In this document: positions 1 through 5,176 of the stretch, piece after piece | Numbering within the stretch: the first letter of the stretch is position 1 | How the letters are laid out: each line of letters starts with the position of its first letter | Assembly (NCBI GenBank): GCA_937880545.1 | Contig: CALFKA010000034.1 | Location: 1 to 5,176, forward strand | DNA from: an uncultured Clostridia bacterium | GTDB lineage: Bacteria; Bacillota; Clostridia; Peptostreptococcales; Acidaminobacteraceae | Direction of reading: 5' to 3' | DNA: 5,176 nt | Program-made: the position numbers and the translations under genes | Notes under the pieces: model-generated | The model's database searches: none | Told to the model about the DNA's origin: nothing | What the model saw: the letters and a program-made list of their open reading frames with translations, nothing else

Positions 1-40
1 CGTGATGTGACTGGAGTTCAGACGTGTGCTCTTCCGATCT
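1..40 (+). other. Illumina index primer/adapter remnant (not genomic)
   Basis: Bases 7-40 read as the complete 34-base Illumina read-2 adapter, from GTGACTGGAGTT through CTCTTCCGATCT. The six bases before it, CGTGAT, are the reverse complement of index ATCACG, as in the common Index 1 PCR primer. The adapter ends exactly at base 40, where the genomic insert would be ligated, so organism sequence begins at base 41. This is a library artefact left at a contig end. Nothing biological should be read from these bases, including reading frames that start or stop inside them. The match is from memory, but it covers the whole stretch without a visible mismatch. Confidence 0.97.
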
Positions 41-998
41 AAAATGTTCCTTTGGGTTCCGGCACACTCATATTTTTGAGTTTTCTGATACGCTCATAAG
101 CGGCAAAAACTCTTTCTTTAAATTTTGCTACCAGCTCCGGTTGAACCTCATCTCTGAGCGCCAGGGCATGGATCGCTGCCCTCTGAGAGATAGAAGGGGC
201 TGTAAAAACATTGTTCTCATTAATATCTTTCATGACGGTAATTGCTTCCGGGGTCGAAAGGATATAGCCGATCCTCCAGCCGGTCATCGCATAATCTTTT
301 GAAAAACTTCCCAGCGTGATTGTTCTCTCCTTCATCCCCGGAAGAGTGGTGATGGGAAGAAAGGGCTCCGTAAAGCTGAACTTGGTATAAATGTCGTCAG
401 CAATTACCAGAAGATCAAATTCTTTGGCCACTTCCGAAACAGACAACAGCGTCTCTCTGGAAAGTGAAGAACCCGTGGGATTGTGCGGCGTATTGAGCAC
501 AATAGCTTTGGTTCGGTTAGTGATCAAAGAGCGTAGTTTCTCTACCTCATACTGATAGTCGTTGTCTTCACTCAGTTCCAGCATCACCGGAATCCCTCTT
601 GCCAGACGAATCTGTGACGGGTACGGCGTAAAGAACGGGGAGGGAATGATAACTTCATCGCCATCGTCAAGAATCGCTTCAAGGACCAGCCACATGCCAT
701 GACAGGCACTGGTAGTGACGAGCACCTCGTTCATCCAAATTTCATAACTGTATTGAGACTTATAATATTCGCAGATAGCTTTGCGCAGTTCCGGGTCTCC
801 ATAGAAGTTGGTGTAGTGGGTATGACCGTCCAGTGCATCCTGAAATGCCCCTTGAATAATTCTCTCGTCCGTCGTTACGTCAGGGTCACCGAGGCTGAAG
901 TTGATGAGATCGTCGTAGATCTTGAGAAGATCACCACTGGCACCCATCGCTGTCGTGACGGTATTCCAGTACCTCTTCGAAATATACGGTGACTTCAT
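41..998 (-). CDS. PLP-dependent class I/II aminotransferase, C-terminally truncated by contig end
   Basis: A fold-type I, pyridoxal-phosphate-dependent aminotransferase, cytosolic, with no signal peptide or membrane segment. Visible motifs are NTPHNPTG at residues 169-176 (Asn173 expected to contact PLP), ADDIY at 200-204 (Asp201 for the pyridine nitrogen, Tyr204), SFSKDYAMTGWRIGY at 231-245 with the Schiff-base lysine at Lys234, and Arg242 for the cofactor phosphate. The start at 998 is supported by AAGGAGG five bases upstream and by a good promoter. Only 319 residues are present. Family members are usually about 380-400, so roughly 70 C-terminal residues are missing, including the region of the arginine that binds the substrate carboxylate. 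The sequence breaks off at PEPKGTF, which in relatives runs on into a Tyr-x-Phe-Pro type segment. The TAG that appears to end it at 39-41 is made from two adapter bases plus one genomic base. Substrate specificity (aspartate, aromatic, alanine-like or other) cannot be called. It lies downstream of the thi terminator and has its own promoter, so no link to thiamine synthesis is implied. Confidence 0.9.
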
Positions 999-1016
999 AG
1001 CTACCTCCTTTCTATT

Positions 1017-1033
1017 TTGAAATGCCGTTTCAA
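1017..1033. promoter_or_regulatory. Palindrome TTGAAA-N5-TTTCAA, candidate operator
   Basis: A perfect 6-bp inverted repeat (TTGAAA at 1017-1022, TTTCAA at 1028-1033) with a 5-base centre. It lies just downstream of the predicted transcription start of the aminotransferase gene and about 20 bases before its start codon. The size and position suit a dimeric repressor binding at the start of transcription. It could also form a small hairpin in the leader RNA. No regulator is encoded in the window, so its function is inferred from symmetry and position alone. Confidence 0.4.
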
Positions 1034-1042
1034 GTTAGAGTT

Positions 1043-1071
1043 ATTATAACACAACAGAAATATATTGTCAT
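1043..1071 (-). promoter_or_regulatory. Sigma-A type promoter for the aminotransferase gene
   Basis: Read on the minus strand, a -35 box ATGACA (1071-1066, five of six matches to TTGACA) is followed by a 17-base spacer and a consensus -10 box TATAAT (1048-1043). A TG one base upstream of the -10 (TGTTATAAT) gives an extended -10 element. Transcription would start near 1036, leaving a leader of about 40 bases that contains the TTGAAA/TTTCAA palindrome and an AAGGAGG ribosome binding site. The surroundings are AT-rich. A weaker alternative, TTGCAA with TATATT further upstream (about 1116-1087), is less convincing. Confidence 0.75.
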
Positions 1072-1185
1072 CAATTCTGATACTGAATATATTGATATTG
1101 AGCACATTTTTGCAACCCTGTCTAATCTCGATCGTTTTTGTAATACTTTAGCACAGAATCAGTTCCTCTAAGCCTCAACCCATCT
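1072..1185. other. Noncoding spacer between thi terminator and aminotransferase promoter
   Basis: AT-rich intergenic DNA. I see no credible gene on either strand, no tRNA-like fold and no TPP riboswitch motifs. The only structure is two copies of AATATATTG, one here at 1086-1094 and one at 1059-1067 within the promoter. Confidence 0.6.
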
Positions 1186-1238
1186 AAATAAAAAACCACT
1201 GCTACATTCGTCAAGGAGACGAGTATAGCAGTGGTTTT
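1186..1238 (-). terminator. Rho-independent terminator of the thi operon
   Basis: On the minus strand the transcript folds into a perfect 13-bp stem, AAAACCACTGCTA (1238-1226) pairing with TAGCAGTGGTTTT (1204-1192). An inner 4-bp helix (1222-1219 with 1211-1208) closes a 7-base loop. The 3' side continues into a run of six T followed by ATTT. The stem begins 9 bases after the thiC stop codon, so it ends the thiM-to-thiC transcript and insulates the aminotransferase gene. Read the other way, the stem is followed by only TTTTAT, so plus-strand termination would be weaker. Confidence 0.9.
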
Positions 1239-1247
1239 ATCTATCTA

Positions 1248-2552
1248 TCAGAGAATATCGACCATCTCCCCTGCCAGTGCTTTGTTCATGCTGCGGACAG
1301 CACAGAACTTCCCACACATAGAACACGTGTCTTCGTGCTCTGGTGCCCGATCCGCCCGAATTGACTTTGCTGTCTCAGGATCGATCGCATACTTCCACTG
1401 CTCTTCCCAATCGAGCGCCACTCTGGCTTGGGACATTTTGTCATCAATATCTCTCGCGCCCCGGACACCCTTGGCGACATCGCCCGCATGGGCTGCGATT
1501 TTCGAGGCAATAATACCTTGCTTGACATCGTCGACATTGGGGAGCGCCAAATGCTCCGCCGGTGTGACATAGCACAAAAAGGCCACGCCCGCTGCCGCTG
1601 CGACAGCACCACCGATAGCCGCCGTAATATGGTCATAGCCGGGAGCAATGTCCGTCACCAGTGGACCAAGGACATAAAAGGGAGCTCCCTGACACATTGC
1701 CTGTTGAATCTTGACATTCGCCTCAATTTGATCCAACGGCATATGCCCCGGTCCTTCTACGATGACGGCTACGTCCTTTTCCCAGGCTCGTTTTGTCAGT
1801 TCAGCCAACCGCACCAGCTCATTCATCTGCGCCACGTCGGATGCATCGGCGAGGGATCCGGGTCGACACGCATCTCCCAGAGAAATCGTCACATCGTGCT
1901 CACGGCAGATCGCAAGAATATCATCATAGTATTCATAGAAGGGGTTTTCCTCTCCTGTCATCACCATCCAGGCAAACACCAGCGAGCCGCCACGGGAGAC
2001 GATATTGGTCAGGCGCTTCTGCTCCTTGATCTGTCCGATCGTCTCACGTGTGATGCCACAGTGCAAAGTGACGAAGTCCACTCCATCTTCTGCGTGCATC
2101 CGGACGACATCAATAAAGTCCTTTGCTGTCAAGGTGTGCAGATCCCTTTGATAGTGTATGACCGCATCATATACCGGTACCGTCCCGATCAAGGCAGGGC
2201 ATTCACGAGTTAGTTTTTGTCGAAACGGCCGTGTATTGCCATGAGAAGATAAATCCATGATGGAGTGCGCTCCCATTCGGACAGCTTCCATCACCTTCTC
2301 CATCTCTGTATCGTAATTTGTACAGTCTCGAGAGATGCCCAGATTGACATTGATCTTTGTCTGTAACATGGAACCAATCCCTACCGGATCGAGGCTGGTA
2401 TGGTTTTTATTTGCACTGATGACGACTTTGCCTTGAGCTACCAGTGGCATCAATTCCTCTACTGTATAGTTCTCCTTGGCGGCGACCGTCTTCAGCTGTT
2501 TCGTAACAATCCCTTTTCGCGCGGCTTCCATCTGCGTCGTATAATTCTTCAA
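1248..2552 (-). CDS. thiC: Phosphomethylpyrimidine synthase ThiC (short form)
   Basis: ThiC is a radical-SAM enzyme that rearranges 5-aminoimidazole ribotide into hydroxymethylpyrimidine phosphate (HMP-P), the committed step of the thiamine pyrimidine branch, in the cytosol. The 434-residue protein aligns from its first residues (NYTTQMEAARKG) with the short ThiC typical of anaerobes, which lacks the N-terminal extension of the roughly 630-residue E. coli type. Visible motifs are DLSSHGNTR (100-108), RGGSL (187-191), EGPGH (266-270) and GYDHI (305-309), the last two carrying histidines of the metal site. The C-terminal cluster motif has Cys410, Cys413 and Cys417, spaced CX2CX3C, one residue tighter than the CX2CX4C of the long form. 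The start codon is TTG, chosen because AGGAGG lies four bases upstream and the N-terminus matches the family. The next in-frame ATG is residue 8, with no better site. It is the last gene of the operon, 10 bases after thiD and directly before the terminator. Confidence 0.97.
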   Translation of the reverse strand: MKNYTTQMEAARKGIVTKQLKTVAAKENYTVEELMPLVAQGKVVISANKNHTSLDPVGIGSMLQTKINVNLGISRDCTNYDTEMEKVMEAVRMGAHSIMDLSSHGNTRPFRQKLTRECPALIGTVPVYDAVIHYQRDLHTLTAKDFIDVVRMHAEDGVDFVTLHCGITRETIGQIKEQKRLTNIVSRGGSLVFAWMVMTGEENPFYEYYDDILAICREHDVTISLGDACRPGSLADASDVAQMNELVRLAELTKRAWEKDVAVIVEGPGHMPLDQIEANVKIQQAMCQGAPFYVLGPLVTDIAPGYDHITAAIGGAVAAAAGVAFLCYVTPAEHLALPNVDDVKQGIIASKIAAHAGDVAKGVRGARDIDDKMSQARVALDWEEQWKYAIDPETAKSIRADRAPEHEDTCSMCGKFCAVRSMNKALAGEMVDIL

Positions 2553-2556
2553 TGTT

Positions 2557-2565
2557 CCTCCTTTA
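2557..2565 (-). promoter_or_regulatory. thiC ribosome binding site overlapping the thiD stop
   Basis: On the minus strand TAAAGGAGG contains both the thiD stop codon TAA (2565-2563) and a full AGGAGG Shine-Dalgarno sequence. It is followed by AACA and then the TTG start of thiC. The site decides the non-ATG start. The overlap suggests that ribosomes finishing thiD pass directly to thiC. The 4-base spacing is slightly short. Confidence 0.8.
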
Positions 2566-3342
2566 AAAGTTCCACATATGATTCAGCGGTCCACTCCCCC
2601 GTCCAAGATCGAGTCCTGCGGTGAGTGCACCGGAGATATAAGTCTTCGCCGATTCGATGGCTTCGGGTAAGTTTTGCCCTTTTGCCAGGCCGGCTGCTAT
2701 TGCGCTTGAGAGGGTACACCCGGTTCCATGCGTATTGGAGGTCTCGATCCTCTCCCCATAAAACCAGCGACTTTTCCCCTCGGCATATAACAGGTCATTG
2801 GCATCATTTACACTGTGACCGCCCTTTAAAAGTACGGCACATCCATAGTTGTTCGCGATCTTCCCTGCCGCTTCCTCCATCTCCCGAGGCGTCTTGATCG
2901 CCATCCCTGAGAGGATCTCTCCTTCCGGGATATTTGGTGTCACTACCTCTGCCAGTGGCAGAAGTCGTTTCTTTAAGCTCTCGATCGCCTCATCTTGTAG
3001 AAGCTTTGCCCCGCTCGTCGCCACCATCACCGGATCCACCACGATATGGCCTACATGATATTTCTCAAGTGTTTGGGCAATCACTTCAATCAGAATGCTC
3101 GATGACACCATTCCCACCTTTACAGCATCCGGTAAGATATCGCTCAGGACACTTTCTAGTTGGAGTTCTAAGAACTCCGGAGTCACTTCCATAATCCCCT
3201 GAACCCCTGTGGTATTCTGAGCTGTCAGAGCGGTAATAGCGCTCATGCCGTAAACCCCCAGTGACGTCATCGTCTTAAGATCCGCCTGAATACCGGCGCC
3301 ACCGCTTGAGTCGCTACCGGCAATGCTTAACACTGTCTTCAT
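2563..3342 (-). CDS. thiD: Bifunctional hydroxymethylpyrimidine kinase/phosphomethylpyrimidine kinase ThiD
   Basis: ThiD, of the ribokinase superfamily, phosphorylates HMP to HMP-P and then HMP-PP, which supplies ThiE. With the start at 3342 the protein has 259 residues, normal for the family, and begins MKTVLSIAGSDSSGGAGIQAD. Visible motifs are the N-terminal GSDSSGGAGIQAD (9-21), VVDPVMV (101-107), TPNIPE (135-140), LLKGGH (171-176) and the anion-hole GTGC (206-209) with catalytic Cys209. The reading frame extends upstream to an ATG at 3360, which would add MERSEA. I prefer 3342 because it gives the family N-terminus and an ATGA overlap with the thiE stop, the mark of translational coupling, while the upstream ATG has no Shine-Dalgarno. 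The site before 3342 is itself weak (GAAGCGAAG), so translation probably depends on thiE. The order thiE-thiD-thiC places the HMP-producing and HMP-using enzymes side by side. Confidence 0.96.
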   Translation of the reverse strand: MKTVLSIAGSDSSGGAGIQADLKTMTSLGVYGMSAITALTAQNTTGVQGIMEVTPEFLELQLESVLSDILPDAVKVGMVSSSILIEVIAQTLEKYHVGHIVVDPVMVATSGAKLLQDEAIESLKKRLLPLAEVVTPNIPEGEILSGMAIKTPREMEEAAGKIANNYGCAVLLKGGHSVNDANDLLYAEGKSRWFYGERIETSNTHGTGCTLSSAIAAGLAKGQNLPEAIESAKTYISGALTAGLDLGRGSGPLNHMWNF

Positions 3343-4034
3343 GGCTTCGCTTCGTTCCATGTAGTAACCATAGCTTTGGCCATTTCATATGGATCCTTTG
3401 CTCCAGTGATAGCTGAAACGACAAAGAAGCCTCCTACTCCGGTCTGAGCGAGCTCTTTCAGGTCTTCAAGTTTAACGCCGCCACCGACAACGACAGGAAG
3501 CGGACTGAGCCGAGCCAGCTCACGCAGTTCATCATAGGAGTGGGTGATGACTTTTCCGGAGGGATCGAGCCCACAATCGGGCTTGGTCTGTGTCTCACGC
3601 AGAGGGCCAACCCCAAAATAATCAAATGAAGTGGTATCCACGGCCTGGACGTACTCAATGAGTTCATCTCTTCTGGCAGATAGTCCGATGATGGCTTCTT
3701 CTCCCAGGTACTTGCGGCAGACAGCCACCGGTACATCACTCTGTCCCACATGGATCCCATCTACCAGTATTCCCTGTTCCCGGGCGGCCAGGACGACATC
3801 TAATCGGTCATTGACGACAAGCGCTACCTTGCCCCTTGCTTCCTCTTCAATGACTTGAGCTGCCTGGCGGGTCAACTCAATTAACTCTCTCGCAGACGCT
3901 TCATTGGATCGAATCTGTACAAAGCGCATTCCGCCACGAATGGCCTGACGGATAACTTCTGGTACTTCTCGCCCGAGAGTATTTTCAGGACCTATCACCA
4001 GATAGGCTGAGAGATCAAAATGTTTTCTACTCAT
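3339..4034 (-). CDS. thiE: Thiamine phosphate synthase ThiE
   Basis: ThiE condenses HMP-PP with hydroxyethylthiazole phosphate to give thiamine phosphate and pyrophosphate. It is a TIM-barrel enzyme of the cytosol. At 231 residues it is slightly longer than most (about 210-225). Visible motifs are VQIR (39-42), VVNDRLD (73-79, with Asn75 and Asp76 for the metal-pyrophosphate site), GIHVGQSD (93-100, Asp100), GLSARR (117-122, with the serine equivalent to B. subtilis Ser130), FGVGPLRETQTK (140-151, Lys151) and VVVGGGV (181-187). The QxRxK motif that holds pyrophosphate reads QIRSN, so the expected lysine appears to be Asn44. The Arg-Glu-Thr-x-Thr-Lys-Pro-Asp-Cys-Gly stretch recalls actinobacterial and lactobacillar ThiE more than the B. 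subtilis protein (from memory). The ATG at 4034 has GGAGG six bases upstream, inside the end of the preceding gene, which it overlaps by 8 bases. Its stop overlaps the thiD start. Confidence 0.95.
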   Translation of the reverse strand: MSRKHFDLSAYLVIGPENTLGREVPEVIRQAIRGGMRFVQIRSNEASARELIELTRQAAQVIEEEARGKVALVVNDRLDVVLAAREQGILVDGIHVGQSDVPVAVCRKYLGEEAIIGLSARRDELIEYVQAVDTTSFDYFGVGPLRETQTKPDCGLDPSGKVITHSYDELRELARLSPLPVVVGGGVKLEDLKELAQTGVGGFFVVSAITGAKDPYEMAKAMVTTWNEAKP

Positions 4035-4335
4035 CGAAAACCTCCAATGCTTTATCCAAAGCAGCGAGCTTCGTCGTCATAGTCGCTTCATATCCCGGAC
4101 GAATATCGGCTTTTAATACGACACTCGTTCGGATCCCTTTTTCCGCAAGGACAAAAGTGGCGTCCTTCACCACCTGCATGACCTCATCCCATGGTCCCTC
4201 GATCTCAGTAAACATGGCACTGGTTTTATTTGGGAGACCTGCTTGTCGAATCACTTTGACGACTTGTGCGACATGCTCTGCAAGTTCATCTCCCACGCCA
4301 AAAGGCGCAATAGACACAGCGACTAAAGTATTCAT
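4027..4335 (-). CDS. Thiamine-binding protein, MTH1187/YkoF family (formerly DUF77)
   Basis: A 102-residue protein of the MTH1187/YkoF-like family (Pfam Thiamine_BP, COG0011). These are small ferredoxin-like-fold proteins that oligomerise; YkoF of B. subtilis binds thiamine or its HMP moiety. Family features seen are the N-terminal beta strand LVAVSIAPFG (4-13), the helix EHVAQVVKVIRQAG (20-33), the strand and turn TEIEGPWDEVMQVV (43-56) and a second strand SVVLKADIR (71-79). There is no signal peptide or membrane segment, so it should be cytosolic. It starts at 4335 by ATGA overlap with the thiM stop and has its own GGAGG seven bases upstream. Its last 8 bases overlap thiE. Its place inside the operon supports a role with thiamine or a precursor, such as buffering, delivery or sensing, but the exact ligand and function are not known from sequence. 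Confidence 0.88.
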   Translation of the reverse strand: MNTLVAVSIAPFGVGDELAEHVAQVVKVIRQAGLPNKTSAMFTEIEGPWDEVMQVVKDATFVLAEKGIRTSVVLKADIRPGYEATMTTKLAALDKALEVFDE

Positions 4336-5171
4336 TCTATTTCCTCCAAATCGAATGGATTGTCTGCAATCTCTTCAGGGCTTGCAAGGTAGAGTTCATC
4401 CAGGAAGCGAACCTGGAAGCTGGCTGGTGCCACTTCTGTCTGTCCTGCCTTGCGACCGGCAAGGTTGAAGACGGCACTTCCCAGCAGGGCGGCCACCAGG
4501 GGCTTGGCTGCTGTCGCATATACGGCCATCACGCCCGCCAAAGCACAACCGGCACCCGTTATCTTTCCAAAGAAATGAGAGCCTCCATAGGAAGTGATGA
4601 CCTGCTTCCCATCGGTGATCAAATCTTTCTCTCCGGAGACTGCTACGGCACCACCGGTATAGCGAGCCAGATGAATGGCGGCATCCCGAGCTGCTATGAC
4701 TTCTTCCGTTGAGTCGACTCCCCGAACACTGGAATGCTCAGCTCCACCGTCCAAGCCCCATAGTCCGGCGAGCGCAATAATCTCCGAGGCATTGCCACGA
4801 ATAATGGTCGGCTTGTACTGTTTGAAGGTCATAAGTAGTTCACTTCGGAGGGATCCGATGCCGATGGCCACAGGGTCGAGTACCCAGGGTTTTTGTCGCT
4901 CGTGAAGTGTCTTCGCACAGAGTGGTAAGGTGTCTCCATAGACCGGCATCAATGTACCGACATTGATATATGTTGCTCCACCGGCCTGGGCCAAAAACTC
5001 GCCTTCATCGGGCATGTAGACCATGGCGGCAGCACCGCCAACGGCCAGCTGGGCATTAGCCACCAGGTTGATGGTGACGCTGTTGGTGATCGATCCGGCC
5101 ATCGGGTTAGTTTCTTTTACCTGTTGGACGGCCTGGATCATTTCTGTCTTAAGTGATTCTTTGGTATACAT
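4332..5171 (-). CDS. thiM: Hydroxyethylthiazole kinase ThiM
   Basis: ThiM phosphorylates 4-methyl-5-(2-hydroxyethyl)thiazole with ATP, feeding salvaged thiazole to ThiE. It is a cytosolic trimeric enzyme of the ribokinase-like fold. The 279 residues fit the family (about 260-280). Visible motifs are GSITNSVTINLVAN (26-39), INVGTL (69-74), VLDPVAIG (97-104), RGNASEI (125-131, with Glu130) and the anion-hole GAGC (206-209) with Cys209 as the catalytic cysteine. The ATG at 5171 gives the usual distance of about 26 residues to the SITN motif, but only 5 bases precede it in the window. A ribosome binding site or a slightly earlier start therefore cannot be checked. It appears to be the first gene seen of the operon. 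A promoter, and possibly a TPP riboswitch, would lie just beyond the right edge. Its stop overlaps the start of the thiamine-binding protein gene. Confidence 0.95.
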   Translation of the reverse strand: MYTKESLKTEMIQAVQQVKETNPMAGSITNSVTINLVANAQLAVGGAAAMVYMPDEGEFLAQAGGATYINVGTLMPVYGDTLPLCAKTLHERQKPWVLDPVAIGIGSLRSELLMTFKQYKPTIIRGNASEIIALAGLWGLDGGAEHSSVRGVDSTEEVIAARDAAIHLARYTGGAVAVSGEKDLITDGKQVITSYGGSHFFGKITGAGCALAGVMAVYATAAKPLVAALLGSAVFNLAGRKAGQTEVAPASFQVRFLDELYLASPEEIADNPFDLEEIE

Positions 5172-5176
5172 CGACG

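Noticed and set aside
24..302. A 92-codon plus-strand frame at the left edge
   Set aside because: Its start codon lies inside the Illumina adapter, and the rest is antisense to the aminotransferase gene.
41..998. Aminotransferase considered as a natural short protein or pseudogene
   Set aside because: All motifs in the part present are intact and in frame. The loss of the C-terminus coincides exactly with the adapter junction.
999..1185. Possible TPP riboswitch or other leader RNA before the aminotransferase gene
   Set aside because: I could not find the conserved CUGAGA and ACCUGA-type core elements or the expected helices. The promoter also lies too close to the gene to leave room for one.
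1192..1238. Inverted repeat considered as a mobile-element end or regulatory palindrome
   Set aside because: The position 9 bases after thiC, the GC-containing stem and the following T-run fit a rho-independent terminator better.
1428..2213. A 261-codon open frame on the plus strand opposite thiC, and several shorter ones opposite thiD, thiE and thiM
   Set aside because: They lie wholly within well-conserved minus-strand genes, have no recognisable family motifs and no convincing ribosome sites. They are shadows of the real coding frames.
3343..3360. Upstream ATG of thiD adding MERSEA
   Set aside because: It has no Shine-Dalgarno and adds residues not typical of ThiD. The ATG at 3342 gives the family N-terminus and an ATGA overlap with thiE.
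5172..5176. Searched the right edge for adapter or a thiM ribosome site
   Set aside because: Only five bases (CGACG) precede the start codon. They do not match an adapter and are too few to judge a ribosome binding site.

Overview
The window carries a compact thiamine-biosynthesis operon on the minus strand, followed by a terminator and then a separate, truncated aminotransferase gene. The sequence is probably the end of a draft contig, or a whole short one. Its first 40 bases are not genomic: they match an Illumina TruSeq/NEBNext-style index-primer tail (6-base index, then the 34-base read-2 adapter ending in CTCTTCCGATCT). Strong AAGGAGG-type ribosome binding sites, the short 434-residue ThiC, the tightly overlapping genes and a near-consensus sigma-A promoter all suggest an anaerobic member of the Bacillota (Clostridia or Negativicutes-like). 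The genus cannot be named from this sequence.

Layout in the direction of transcription, right to left. thiM (hydroxyethylthiazole kinase, 4332-5171) starts 5 bases from the right edge, so the operon promoter and any TPP riboswitch lie outside the window. A small MTH1187/YkoF-type thiamine-binding protein follows (4027-4335, ATGA overlap with thiM). Next come thiE (3339-4034, 8-base overlap), thiD (2563-3342, ATGA overlap) and thiC (1248-2552, 10-base gap, TTG start). A rho-independent terminator (1186-1238) closes the operon. About 190 bp of AT-rich noncoding DNA (999-1190) holds a promoter with a TATAAT -10 box and a TTGAAA-N5-TTTCAA palindrome. These precede a class I/II PLP-dependent aminotransferase (998 down to 41) that the adapter cuts off before its C-terminus.

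How the genes work together: ThiC makes HMP-P from AIR, and ThiD phosphorylates HMP and HMP-P to HMP-PP. ThiM phosphorylates salvaged hydroxyethylthiazole, and ThiE joins the two halves into thiamine phosphate. No thiazole-synthesis genes (thiG, thiS, thiF, thiH) are present here. The operon as seen therefore combines de novo pyrimidine synthesis with thiazole salvage. The final kinase step (ThiL or ThiN) is not encoded in the window.

I see no previously undescribed system, mobile element, CRISPR array or RNA gene. The points most worth checking are the adapter contamination and the false stop codon it creates, an apparent Lys-to-Asn change in the QxRxK motif of ThiE, the embedded thiamine-binding protein gene, and the candidate operator at the aminotransferase promoter.
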